From: an uncultured Gammaproteobacteria bacterium
GTDB lineage: Bacteria > Pseudomonadota > Gammaproteobacteria > UBA6429 > Thiohalophilaceae
Length of the DNA stretch: 64,000 nucleotides
Assembly: GCA_937967995.1 (NCBI GenBank)
Contig: CALBTB010000005.1
Span: 124,001 to 188,000 of the forward strand
Reading direction: 5' to 3'
This document shows positions 25,380-34,336 of the stretch, piece after piece (position 1 is the first letter of the stretch; each line of letters starts with the position of its first letter). The notes below the pieces were generated by a model that was not told the origin of the DNA, made no database searches, and worked only from the letters and a program-made list of their open reading frames with translations. The position numbers and the translations under genes are program-made.

Positions 25380-26390
25380 ATGACTTACCAGGTCACAATC
25401 AGTAATACCGGAACCCGCTTCTTCGTCAATAATGACGAGCGCATTCTTGATGCGGCAATTCGACAGGGTATTGGCATACCTTATAACTGTCGTAATGGCC
25501 AGTGTGGCACATGCAAGGGCCAGATTTCCTCAGGCCGGGTACATTATGATTCGCAACCCGAAGCACTGAGCGAACAGGAACAGAAACAGGGCCTGGCGTT
25601 ATTCTGTCAGGCCTACGCACGCACCGATCTGGAAATCATCGTCAAGGAGCTCACCACCACTGCCGAGGTGCCATTAAAACGTTTTCCTGCCAAGGTCACC
25701 TACATGCAGAAACTCAACCACGATGTTATGCATGTCAAACTGAAAATTCCACCCGCCATGCGCATGCAGTTTTTTGCCGGCCAGTATATTGATTTTATTC
25801 TTTCCGATGGCCGGCGTCGCAGCTTTTCGCTGGCTAATCCGCCCCATGAAGACAAGCAAATCGAATTGCATGTTCGTCATATTGAGGGCGGGGAATTTAC
25901 CAGCGAAATTTTCGACAACATGGCAATAAACAGCGTATTTCGCATCGAAGGACCGCTTGGCAGTTTTTATCTGCGTGAAGATACGGACCGTCCGGTGATA
26001 TTACTGGCAGGTGGTACCGGCTTCGCCCCCATCAACGGCATTATCGAACACGCGCTGGTAAAAAATCTGCAACGGCCAATTCATCTTTACTGGGGCGCGC
26101 GCACATTTGATGATCTCTACATGCATGACAAGGCCATGCAATGGGCCAGAGAGTACGAACATATTCACTATACACCGGTCCTGTCCGAACCGGATTCGGA
26201 ATCACCCTGGCAGGGTAAAACCGGCTTTGTTCACGAAGCCGTGCTGGAGGATATTAAAGACCTGAGCCAGTTCGAAGTGTATGCATCCGGTCCTCCGGCG
26301 ATGGTGTATGCCGGGCGCGATGCGTTCGTGCCGTACGGTATCGACCCGGAAAGGTATTATTCGGACGCGTTTGAATTTGCGATCGATTAA
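25380..26390 (+). CDS. Ferredoxin-type NAD(P)H reductase (AscD/CDP-glucoseen reductase-like)
   Basis: The 336-residue protein has an N-terminal plant-type [2Fe-2S] domain (CRNGQCGTCKG and a later Cys in LFCQAYA). An FAD domain follows (RRSFSLANPP) with an NAD domain (LAGGTGFAPINGII, then EVYASGPPAMVYAGRDAF). It is a one-electron transfer reductase. In many gammaproteobacteria this gene stands near ubiD, suggesting a role in electron supply to a hydroxylase or in flavin reduction. The partner is not evident here. Confidence 0.85.
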   Translation: MTYQVTISNTGTRFFVNNDERILDAAIRQGIGIPYNCRNGQCGTCKGQISSGRVHYDSQPEALSEQEQKQGLALFCQAYARTDLEIIVKELTTTAEVPLKRFPAKVTYMQKLNHDVMHVKLKIPPAMRMQFFAGQYIDFILSDGRRRSFSLANPPHEDKQIELHVRHIEGGEFTSEIFDNMAINSVFRIEGPLGSFYLREDTDRPVILLAGGTGFAPINGIIEHALVKNLQRPIHLYWGARTFDDLYMHDKAMQWAREYEHIHYTPVLSEPDSESPWQGKTGFVHEAVLEDIKDLSQFEVYASGPPAMVYAGRDAFVPYGIDPERYYSDAFEFAID

Positions 26391-26396
26391 TCGATC
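26381..26396. terminator. 16-bp palindrome at convergent gene ends
   Basis: GATCGATTAATCGATC is a perfect dyad spanning the stop codon of the reductase and touching the hemY stop codon (26395-26397). It could act as a bidirectional hairpin at the 3' ends, but it has no flanking T-run. Confidence 0.3.
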
Positions 26397-27639
26397 ACAG
26401 AACTGACGGTAATAACGGCGTACTGCTCGGTGGTACCGCCACCATTTCATCCAGCTTTTCTTCAGCCGCCAGTAACAGACCCTGACGAAAATATTTAGCT
26501 GCATTATCAGGTTCTTCCAGTTGCTCCATCAACTGACCCAGTTCCTTGTATGAATCCGAACGCGGCTGCACGCCGATACTGGCATCCAGATAGGAACGCG
26601 CCTTGCCCCACAATTTGTTGCGCATGCAAAGCCGGCCCAGTGTCAGTAATAAAACCGGGTTGTTTTCATTGCCCTTCAGCCAGCCTTCTGCCGTCGACAG
26701 TTGCTTGTCGGCATCCTCGGCGTTAATTAATCCATAGACGTAGGCAAGCTGGTTATTCCACTGACGTTTCATGCTGTCGCGTACAATCGCTTCAGCGTCA
26801 TTGTGTGCATCAATTGATAAAAGACACATAACATAGTGCTGCGCAAGATCGATATCGTGACGCATTTTTTTCGGCACCTGATGCCAGATTTGCCGTAAAA
26901 GATCAGCGCTACCTTTTTGTGCGGCCTGTGTAATCAGCTCACTATGCACTTTCTTTTCCAGTGCATTCAGTTGTGCTTCATCGAGTACATGTTTCTTGCG
27001 CATATCCGGCAACAGTTTTTTAAGATCATCCCAGCTACGTAACATTTCGTAGATCCGCGCCAGCAAATAAAGCACATGCGGGTGTTTGGGGGTCTTGGAA
27101 TGCAATTGCACTAATGTTGCCAGTGACTGTTCGAGCTGACCGTGAACCAGCTGTAATTCGGCCTGTGTCAGTTGCACGGCAAACCCGGAGCCTGACATGC
27201 TTTTATGTGCCAGCCCAAGATAATTGTCACGCCGATCTGAAGCGCCCTGTTTCTGTGCCGCGCGTGCAGCGGACAGATAATTGAGCAATGGCAGTTCGCT
27301 GTCCTTGGCGGAACGGACCAGAAACCGCTCGGCCTGTGCCCAGTTGCCCTGCGCCAGTTCAATCAGACCTTTATTGGAATCACGACGTGCTTTATTGAGT
27401 TTCTGCTTCTTCAGCCAGTCACGAAACGCGGACGGCATATTCCAGCTGGTGATCAAAATTCGAATCGTGATGTATACGGCGGCAATGATCAGCACCGATA
27501 ACACGGCGAATAAGGACAGGCTCATTTCAACAGTAGTGTATTCGCGCGCAAAAATTACGTAGCCGGGATCTTTATAAGCCCACAGGCCGGCCGCGGCTGA
27601 TAAGACCAGGATAACAAGCGTACCAAACAGCCACTTCAT
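26395..27639 (-). CDS. hemY: HemY-like TPR membrane protein of the hem operon
   Basis: The 414-residue protein has two N-terminal membrane helices (residues about 2-22 and 40-62) and a HemY_N segment (GYVIFAREYTTVEMSLSLF). Tetratricopeptide repeats follow (residues about 95-400). It is not protoporphyrinogen oxidase despite the name. Its role in proteobacterial heme synthesis is poorly defined. Its ATG overlaps the hemX stop. Confidence 0.92.
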   Translation of the reverse strand: MKWLFGTLVILVLSAAAGLWAYKDPGYVIFAREYTTVEMSLSLFAVLSVLIIAAVYITIRILITSWNMPSAFRDWLKKQKLNKARRDSNKGLIELAQGNWAQAERFLVRSAKDSELPLLNYLSAARAAQKQGASDRRDNYLGLAHKSMSGSGFAVQLTQAELQLVHGQLEQSLATLVQLHSKTPKHPHVLYLLARIYEMLRSWDDLKKLLPDMRKKHVLDEAQLNALEKKVHSELITQAAQKGSADLLRQIWHQVPKKMRHDIDLAQHYVMCLLSIDAHNDAEAIVRDSMKRQWNNQLAYVYGLINAEDADKQLSTAEGWLKGNENNPVLLLTLGRLCMRNKLWGKARSYLDASIGVQPRSDSYKELGQLMEQLEEPDNAAKYFRQGLLLAAEEKLDEMVAVPPSSTPLLPSVL

Positions 27640-28742
27640 TGGCTGGTTTCCTCGTTGCTGTCAGCGGGCTGTGGTGCCTGTTTATCAGCGCCCTTGTAAT
27701 TCTGCATAGCCTGATAGGTAAATGAAATATCCGGCAGGCTGGGTGCCACATTGGCGTCAGCCAGTTGTTGCAGGGTATCGAGTGTACTTTTGGTTAATGC
27801 GGCTTCGGTGTCGAAGTGTTTCGATATCCAGTCGCGTGCCGTGTTGAGTCTTTCTTTGTATATCTGACCCTGGCCGGACAACATGGCAAGCCGCGCCTGT
27901 TCCAGTTGCAGGCGCAGATTTTCTGTCAGAAAGAAACGCTCTTCGGGGCTGAGTAACGGCGCCACCGGTTGCGAATGATCGCGAATCACAATCAGACTTT
28001 TTATATCACGCCAGATCGCTGCCGGTAACTCCGACCAGCTACTGACCGACTTGGCACTGAGATCGATTTCGCCCTGCTGGCCTTCACGTGATTTGGGATC
28101 CGGCATGTTCAACGGCAACTTGTCCATTTCATTGGACAGGGAACTGATCGTCAGTGACAGGCCCGCCAGATCAATTTGTTCAATTTGCTTCAGGGACTGA
28201 ATGGCGTTACTGATTGATTTACGTACCGGTAGCAATCCCGGATCACCGGTATCCTTGAGACGCGCATCGGCAGACTGGAGCGCGACCACCGCGGTGTCGA
28301 TATCTCGCTCAAATAACAAACGGTAATTGGCCAGTTGTAACAGGTATTCCGCTTCCATCACCAGCCAGTCCTTGCGCAGGTGCTGGTTCTGATCACGCAT
28401 GACTTCTACAAAGCGCGTCAGTTCAGACTGGTTCTTTTGCAGCGCATTCATTCTGTCCTGTAACTGTTCGGCCATTTGTTGCGTCTGTTGCGCAAGCGCC
28501 TGTTGCTGTTGTTCGAGTTCGGCAACATTATTCTGCGATTTCAAATACCATTGATAACCATACCAGCCACCGCCCGCCAGCGCGCCAATCAGGATCAGCA
28601 CCAGTAGCCAGGCCAGCCCCTTGCCACCACCAGATGATTGTTTTTTTGCTGCCGGTTTTGCGGCGGGCTTTTTATCCGCTTTTTTCTGCTCTGCTTCAAC
28701 CACTGGTTTGGCTTGTGTTTTATTCTGTTCGTTTTCACTCAC
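27636..28742 (-). CDS. hemX: HemX, uroporphyrinogen III C-methyltransferase-like membrane protein
   Basis: The 368-residue protein has a Lys/Ala-rich cytoplasmic N-terminus and one membrane helix (GLAWLLVLILIGALAGGGWY, about residue 45). A coiled coil (Gln-rich, EQQQQALAQQTQQMAEQLQ) and a helical domain follow. It matches the HemX family, without the SAM-binding methyltransferase domain. I take the GTG at 28742, which overlaps the hemD stop. An ATG at 28775 inside hemD is also possible. Confidence 0.9.
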   Translation of the reverse strand: MSENEQNKTQAKPVVEAEQKKADKKPAAKPAAKKQSSGGGKGLAWLLVLILIGALAGGGWYGYQWYLKSQNNVAELEQQQQALAQQTQQMAEQLQDRMNALQKNQSELTRFVEVMRDQNQHLRKDWLVMEAEYLLQLANYRLLFERDIDTAVVALQSADARLKDTGDPGLLPVRKSISNAIQSLKQIEQIDLAGLSLTISSLSNEMDKLPLNMPDPKSREGQQGEIDLSAKSVSSWSELPAAIWRDIKSLIVIRDHSQPVAPLLSPEERFFLTENLRLQLEQARLAMLSGQGQIYKERLNTARDWISKHFDTEAALTKSTLDTLQQLADANVAPSLPDISFTYQAMQNYKGADKQAPQPADSNEETSQ

Positions 28743-29506
28743 AACTGTGTCTGCTCCCTGGAGGATTGTGCCCATTCAACCAGTGCGGCCATCAGGCCAT
28801 CGTCATTGGCCTGTCGGGCAACAACAGGCTCTAGTTTAAACCCAAGTTCACCGGCAAGCCCAGCAATGCGCGGATGCAGGACCAGTAAAGGTGTTTCAAA
28901 TGGCCACGTCTGCCTGTCACGTTGCGCCAGACGGGCCAGGTTTTGCAGGGCCTCACCACTGGTCACAATGATAATATCCACCATCAGTTGCCGGCCCAGC
29001 GGTTCGTCACTGGGTACACGGCGATACACTTCAGCATAGTCCACCTGCGCACCCCGTTCCCGTAATTGCTCGGCGAGATATTCCCGGCCACCATGACCGC
29101 GCACAATCAGGATCCGCTGACCGTGCAGATCAGTAAAACGCGGCAGTGTCAGCAGGGATTCTGAATCCGCACCTGCCGGAACATGCTCAACCTGTAATCC
29201 TCGCTCGCGACACAGCCGAGCCGTGCTTTGGCCGATGGCAGCAATCTCCATCTTCGCCGGTAACGGGGATGGCAGTAATGGCAGGGCGTGTTCCACGGCA
29301 TTGGCGCTGATAAAGATCAGCAGGTTGATTTGATCCAGATTGCTCAGTTCACCGACCGAGCCGGGCGGCTCAGCCTCGATATGCAAAAGGGGAAAGCCGA
29401 CTGCCTGACCACCCGCCGATGTGATAGAGCCCATCAGGCCGGCCGCCTGCCGGGCAGGACGGGTCACCAGGACCGTCACACCCTGCAGGGGTGTGGCGTC
29501 AGCCAT
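28739..29506 (-). CDS. hemD: Uroporphyrinogen-III synthase HemD
   Basis: HemD closes hydroxymethylbilane with inversion of ring D. The 255-residue two-domain protein has LVTRPARQAAGLM at the N-terminus, FISANAVEHAL, AIGQSTARLC, ILIVRGHGGREYLAEQLRERG and IIVTSGEALQNL, all typical of this poorly conserved family. The ATG at 29506 forms ATGGCTGA with the hemC stop, so translation is coupled. A longer in-frame extension lies inside hemC and is not used. Confidence 0.93.
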   Translation of the reverse strand: MADATPLQGVTVLVTRPARQAAGLMGSITSAGGQAVGFPLLHIEAEPPGSVGELSNLDQINLLIFISANAVEHALPLLPSPLPAKMEIAAIGQSTARLCRERGLQVEHVPAGADSESLLTLPRFTDLHGQRILIVRGHGGREYLAEQLRERGAQVDYAEVYRRVPSDEPLGRQLMVDIIIVTSGEALQNLARLAQRDRQTWPFETPLLVLHPRIAGLAGELGFKLEPVVARQANDDGLMAALVEWAQSSREQTQL

Positions 29507-30431
29507 TGGCATACAGGGCGTCCAGAATCTTATCGGCGCCGCGTGACAGCAGGTCTTCCGCCAGGACCTGGCCCAGTTCTTCGGCGTTGTCGGGTGGACC
29601 GGCAATTTCACTGCGAATGATGTGCGAACCATCCGGCTTACCAACCAGCCCGCGCAGCAGCAGGATACCGTGCTCGATTTCGGCGTAACCGGCGATAGGC
29701 ACCTGGCAACCGCCATGCAGGCGCAGGTTCATGGCCCGTTCGGCCTGGACGCGGGTTGCTGTCTTGATGTCGTGTAGCGGCGTGATCAGGTCGTTGACCC
29801 ACTCGTCGTCCTGACGGCACTCGATACCGATGGCGCCCTGGCCAATCGCCGGCAGGCTGAGATCCACCGGTAATGACTCGGTAATGCGGTCTTCCATGCC
29901 GAGCCGCTTGAGGCCGGCGCTGGCAAGAATAATGGCGTCGTAGTCCCCGGCATCGAGCTTGGCCAGCCGTGTATTGACGTTGCCGCGCAGGTCGAGAATC
30001 TGCAAATCCGGGCGTTTTTCGCGAATCTGGCACTGACGCCGCAGGCTGGAAGTGCCCACTTTTGCTCCCTGCGGTAGTGCCCCGAAGTTATTGAATTCAT
30101 TGGAAACAAAGGCGTCGCGGGGGTCTTCACGCGGACAGATAACCGGTAAATGCAGGCCATCCGGTAATTCCACCGGGACGTCCTTCATGGAGTGTACGGC
30201 GATATCCGCCGTTTCGCTCAACAGGCCGTTTTCCAGCTCCTTGACGAACAGCCCTTTGCCACCCACCTTGGCGAGCGGGGTATCCAGTATCTTGTCACCC
30301 TGGGTGATCATCTTGACCAGCTCGACCTGTAAACCAGGATGCCGGGCCTGCAATTCAGCGGCAACAAATTCGGCCTGCCACAGGGCCAGTTGGGATTTAC
30401 GCGTGGCGATACGGAGTGTTTGTCTGGACAT
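29499..30431 (-). CDS. hemC: Porphobilinogen deaminase HemC
   Basis: HemC polymerises four porphobilinogens to hydroxymethylbilane. The 310-residue protein has the N-terminal RIATRKSQLALWQA, the conserved SMKDVP and GTSSLRRQCQI segments with catalytic Arg residues, LDLRGNVNTRL, and the Cys that carries the dipyrromethane cofactor in LHGGCQVP. It is the first gene of hemC-D-X-Y and is divergent from the thioredoxin-like gene. Confidence 0.96.
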   Translation of the reverse strand: MSRQTLRIATRKSQLALWQAEFVAAELQARHPGLQVELVKMITQGDKILDTPLAKVGGKGLFVKELENGLLSETADIAVHSMKDVPVELPDGLHLPVICPREDPRDAFVSNEFNNFGALPQGAKVGTSSLRRQCQIREKRPDLQILDLRGNVNTRLAKLDAGDYDAIILASAGLKRLGMEDRITESLPVDLSLPAIGQGAIGIECRQDDEWVNDLITPLHDIKTATRVQAERAMNLRLHGGCQVPIAGYAEIEHGILLLRGLVGKPDGSHIIRSEIAGPPDNAEELGQVLAEDLLSRGADKILDALYANG

Positions 30432-30525
30432 AATCTACTGCGGGAAATGAAAATTTATTGAACAAACCGGGAAATTCGGCGACCAAGGAGTATAATACAC
30501 CAAATTTCTCGAGGCTGTGGCTTGG

Positions 30526-31092
30526 ATGTATCATAAGTTTTTGTTTGTCCGACTATTTCTCACTTCGCTAATCCTCTCTTTATCCCTGCCGGCACTGGCC
30601 TGGGAGGAGGAGGAACTGCCTCACGTGCGTATCAATGAACCGCGTGACCTGCGCGATGAAGCTGCCCTGTCTCAGGAAAATCGTAAACCCATTCTGATCC
30701 TGTTTTCCATGGAAGGCTGCACCTATTGCGAGTATGTGGAGGAGGAGCATCTCAAACCGATGCTGCGCAACGCGGATTACCGCAGCAAGGTTATCATTCG
30801 GCGCGTCATGACTGATGACTACGCGACATTAATCGATTTCAATGGCAACGCCGTTGACCGCATGGATTTTTCCAATCGCTACGGTGCATTCCTCACACCG
30901 ACCGTGGTGTTCATCGATCACCAGGGCAAACAGCTGGCTCCACGTATTCTGGGTGTACGCAATACCGAGTTCTACGGCTTTGATCTGGAAGAAGGCCTGA
31001 AGACTTCGTTACGAAAATTACGCGGTGATATTACCACGGCCGAAACACGTTCCAGCTCGAAAAACCTTAAACGGAACGCATCAACTTTCTGA
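30526..31092 (+). CDS. Secreted thioredoxin-like protein
   Basis: The 188-residue protein has a signal peptide (cleavage after LPALA, about residue 26) and a thioredoxin fold. The active-site motif is CTYC in LFSMEGCTYCEYVEEEH, and a cis-Pro is in LTPTVVF. It resembles the SoxW/thioredoxin_2 group of periplasmic reductants. The ATG at 30526 is favoured; a GTG at 30517 is too close to GAGG. Its 3' end overlaps the algR end by 26 bases, and it lies between hemC and algR. Confidence 0.82.
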   Translation: MYHKFLFVRLFLTSLILSLSLPALAWEEEELPHVRINEPRDLRDEAALSQENRKPILILFSMEGCTYCEYVEEEHLKPMLRNADYRSKVIIRRVMTDDYATLIDFNGNAVDRMDFSNRYGAFLTPTVVFIDHQGKQLAPRILGVRNTEFYGFDLEEGLKTSLRKLRGDITTAETRSSSKNLKRNASTF

Positions 31093-31801
31093 TCGTCGGC
31101 AGATGTCGCCGGCTCACTTCCACGCTATCGTCAAGATCCCTGAATCGCACACGGTGCTTACCTTCCCGATCTTTCTCCAGCGCGGTAATGTGATTCACTG
31201 ACACCAGCGCATTTCTGTGCACACGTAAAAAGCGTTGCTCAAAAGTGTGCTCCAGTTTTTTAAGCGACTCCTCGATCAACACCGTACCATCCAGATAACG
31301 CACGGTGACATACTTGTGTTCCGCCATGAAATAACGGATTTCCTCGATGGGAATCAGGCGTAATTCACCACCCAGCCTGGCACTGATATGTTTGCGTTCG
31401 TCGTGATCATTATCACGATTACCCAGTGCTTTTAACTGTGCTTTACTGAGTCGTTGCGCCGATAACAGGGCCTGCTGCAGGCGTTGCTTTCGTACCGGTT
31501 TCAACAGGTAATCGACAGCATGGTGTTCAAATGCCTCAAGCGCATAATCATCATAGGCCGTGACAAAAATGATCGCAGGGGGTTCATCCAGCTTCATGAT
31601 GTGTGAGGCCGCCTCAATACCCGACATTCCCGGCATACGAATATCCAGCAGCACCACTTCCGGTTGCAGCGACTGGATCATGGCCAGTGCCTGCTCTGCG
31701 TTACGTGCATCACCGACGACTTCGTCATCGCCGATCTCTTCTATAACACTGCGCAGGCGTTGCCGGGCCAGTTGTTCATCATCAACGATTAATATCTTCA
31801 T
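31067..31801 (-). CDS. algR: LytTR response regulator AlgR
   Basis: The 244-residue regulator has a receiver domain (phospho-acceptor Asp53 in VVLLDIRMPGM, acidic pair Asp7-Asp8) and a C-terminal LytTR DNA-binding domain (RYFMAEHKYVTVRYLDG, FLRVHRNALVSVNHI). In Pseudomonas, AlgR controls alginate, twitching and type IV pili. The argH-algZ-algR-hemC order matches that locus. It overlaps the end of algZ by 20 bases. Confidence 0.92.
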   Translation of the reverse strand: MKILIVDDEQLARQRLRSVIEEIGDDEVVGDARNAEQALAMIQSLQPEVVLLDIRMPGMSGIEAASHIMKLDEPPAIIFVTAYDDYALEAFEHHAVDYLLKPVRKQRLQQALLSAQRLSKAQLKALGNRDNDHDERKHISARLGGELRLIPIEEIRYFMAEHKYVTVRYLDGTVLIEESLKKLEHTFEQRFLRVHRNALVSVNHITALEKDREGKHRVRFRDLDDSVEVSRRHLPTIRKLMRSV

Positions 31802-32840
31802 CCGTTTTATTCCAGTATGGCCAGCTCAATGTAACACGGTAGGCCGAATCGATCTGTTCAACCTGCATACTGCCACGCGATCCAAACAGGGCTTCGAGAC
31901 GATCGCGAATATTTTGCTGAGCAATACGATTACCGTTACTGTGGCGTTGTGTTTCCGATAGCGGGTTACTTATTGAGACCTGTATCTGCTTGCCGTGCAT
32001 GGCACCCTGAATCAGAATCACACCGCCCTGTTCGCGTGTCTCGATACCATGATAAATCGCGTTCTCCAGCAGTGGCTGGATCAGTAACGGCGGCACAAAG
32101 GCATCACCGGGCAGGTTGTCGATCTCCCACTGCACCTGCAGGCGATCACCCAGGCGCAGTAATTCAATATCCAGATAACGACGGCACAGATGCCATTCAT
32201 CATCCAGCGTGTGAAACTGGCTCGCATCACGCATGGAGGCACGAAACAGATCTGCCAGATCTTCCACCGCGGTTTCCGCCCGGCGCGGGTCACTACGCGT
32301 CAGGCTGGCGATGGTATTCATACTATTAAAAAAGAAATGCGGCCGAATGCGTGACTGCAATGCCTGCAGGCGTGCTTCGGCCTCGGCCCGCACATTGGCC
32401 GTCCACTGGTGCTTGACGTAAAAATGCCGCAGCAGGGCACCCACCACGATAGCCGCGATCAGCAGGTTGCGTAATACGAAAACGGTATGGTCCTGAATAC
32501 CGGTCGCCATCGGGTCAACAAACCGGTATGACACCTCACTAACCAGCAATACGACCAGTAGAATCGTCACATAACTGATGAGTGCCACCCAGCGATGACG
32601 CAGGTTGGCAATATAACGGCGTAACAGGCACATGACGGCACAACTGGCCAGAGAACACCATTGTATAAACAGCGAGATGAGGCCAAGCATTTGCCAGAAA
32701 TTTCCCTGGTATCGCTGGTAGAGGATGAGTACCACCACAAACGAAAACAACTGCGCCACAATGACAATGATGAAGACCATGCGCAGTCCGCAAAAATTTG
32801 GCAAAAAGCAGTGATCATGGCTGGGAACAGAAATCATCAT
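31782..32840 (-). CDS. algZ: Sensor histidine kinase AlgZ/FimS
   Basis: The 352-residue protein has four membrane helices (residues about 20-140) and a His_kinase domain of the LytS type. The phosphoacceptor region is SRIRPHFFFNSMNTIASL, followed by LIQPLLENAIYHGIE for ATP binding. A G-rich nucleotide box typical of orthodox kinases is weak, as in FimS homologues. It pairs with AlgR and is divergent from argH. Confidence 0.9.
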   Translation of the reverse strand: MMISVPSHDHCFLPNFCGLRMVFIIVIVAQLFSFVVVLILYQRYQGNFWQMLGLISLFIQWCSLASCAVMCLLRRYIANLRHRWVALISYVTILLVVLLVSEVSYRFVDPMATGIQDHTVFVLRNLLIAAIVVGALLRHFYVKHQWTANVRAEAEARLQALQSRIRPHFFFNSMNTIASLTRSDPRRAETAVEDLADLFRASMRDASQFHTLDDEWHLCRRYLDIELLRLGDRLQVQWEIDNLPGDAFVPPLLIQPLLENAIYHGIETREQGGVILIQGAMHGKQIQVSISNPLSETQRHSNGNRIAQQNIRDRLEALFGSRGSMQVEQIDSAYRVTLSWPYWNKTDEDINR

Positions 32841-32947
32841 TTTATTGTTATGGTAACGGCTTACCGATAAACATAGCGGAAGTTACGCAGCTTGACGAGT
32901 CTCCCGGCCGTATTGTTTGGCACAGGGATATGCTTTATAAAGGCAGC

Positions 32948-34330
32948 ATGAGTAATGACAAGAGCAAACCCTGGGCCGGCCGCTTTAATGAGCCCACTGA
33001 TGCCTTCGTCGAGGCCTTTACCGCCTCGGTCGGATTTGATCAGCGTCTGTATCGGCACGATATCGCCGGCTCCATCGCCCATGCCACCATGCTGGCGCGG
33101 GTCGGTGTCCTGACCGAGGAAGAGTGTCGCCTGATTGTTGATGGCTTAAAGGCCATTGAAAAGGACATCGACGCCGGCAAATTCGACTGGTCGACCTCAC
33201 TGGAAGACGTGCACATGAATATCGAAGCACGCCTGACTGACCGAATCGGTCCGGTGGGCAAAAAACTGCATACCGGCCGTTCACGCAACGACCAGGTCGC
33301 GACGGATATGCGCCTCTACCTGCGCGATGAAATCGATACCATCATTGCTGAAATCAGACGACTTCAGACTGCATTGCTGGATCTGGCCGAGCAACATCAT
33401 GACACCATCATGCCGGGGTTCACGCATTTACAAACCGCGCAACCGATCACGTTCGGCCATCACCTGCTGGCCTGGTTTGAAATGTTACAGCGTGATCAGC
33501 AACGCCTTGCCGAATGCCGTCAGCGGGTCAACACACTGCCACTGGGTGCCGCTGCGCTGGCCGGAACCACGTATCCGATCGACCGTGCCTTTACGGCTGA
33601 GCTGCTTGGTTTTGATGCGGTAACGGAAAACTCACTCGATTCGGTCAGCGATCGTGATTTTATAATCGAATTTAATGCCCATGCCGCCCTGTGCATGATG
33701 CACCTGTCACGCTTTTCTGAAGAATTAATTATCTGGAGTGCGGCGCAATTTGATTTCGTGGATCTTGGTGAAGGCTTCTGTACAGGCTCGTCTATTATGC
33801 CGCAAAAGAAAAACCCGGATGTACCGGAACTGATTCGTGGCAAAAGCGGCCGTGTATTCGGGCACCTGATGGGGTTACTCACTTTAATGAAAGGCCAGCC
33901 GCTGGCTTACAACAAGGACAACCAGGAAGACAAGGAGCCGTTGTTTGACACGATCGATAACCTCAAAGGTTGCCTGAAAGTTTTTGCCGACATGGTTCCA
34001 AATATTCACGTCAACAAGGAACAGATGTACCAGGCCGCTTTCAAGGGTTTTGCTACTGCCACTGACCTGGCTGACTACCTGGTCAGGAAGGGCGTACCGT
34101 TTCGTGATGCACACGAGATTGTCGGTGCGGCAGTTCGCCACGGAATACGGCAGAACAAAGATTTATCAGAAATGGATCTGGCAGAATTGCAGACGTTTTC
34201 TGATCAGATAGAAAAAGACGTGTTCAAGGTGCTGACACTGGAAGGATCGGTGGCGGCGCGTAATCACGTTGGTGGCACCGCACCGCAACAGGTTAAACAG
34301 GCGATTCTACGCGCACGCCAGCGCCTTTAA
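32948..34330 (+). CDS. argH: Argininosuccinate lyase
   Basis: ArgH splits argininosuccinate to arginine and fumarate. The 460-residue fumarase-superfamily protein has KPWAGRFNEPTD near the start, the TGRSRNDQVATDMRLYLRD block, the catalytic His region PGFTHLQTAQPITFGH, and the signature GSSIMPQKKNPD. The ATG at 32948 with AAGG upstream gives the usual N-terminus. An upstream in-frame extension overlaps the algZ promoter and is rejected. Confidence 0.96.
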   Translation: MSNDKSKPWAGRFNEPTDAFVEAFTASVGFDQRLYRHDIAGSIAHATMLARVGVLTEEECRLIVDGLKAIEKDIDAGKFDWSTSLEDVHMNIEARLTDRIGPVGKKLHTGRSRNDQVATDMRLYLRDEIDTIIAEIRRLQTALLDLAEQHHDTIMPGFTHLQTAQPITFGHHLLAWFEMLQRDQQRLAECRQRVNTLPLGAAALAGTTYPIDRAFTAELLGFDAVTENSLDSVSDRDFIIEFNAHAALCMMHLSRFSEELIIWSAAQFDFVDLGEGFCTGSSIMPQKKNPDVPELIRGKSGRVFGHLMGLLTLMKGQPLAYNKDNQEDKEPLFDTIDNLKGCLKVFADMVPNIHVNKEQMYQAAFKGFATATDLADYLVRKGVPFRDAHEIVGAAVRHGIRQNKDLSEMDLAELQTFSDQIEKDVFKVLTLEGSVAARNHVGGTAPQQVKQAILRARQRL

Positions 34331-34336
34331 TCATAA

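Noticed and set aside
29507..29716. N-terminal extension of hemD
   Set aside because: The extension lies entirely within hemC and has no resemblance to uroporphyrinogen synthase. The coupled ATG at 29506 is the natural start.
32798..32947. 50-residue N-terminal extension of argH
   Set aside because: It overlaps the algZ start and does not match ArgH. MSNDKSKPWAGRF at 32948 is the family N-terminus.
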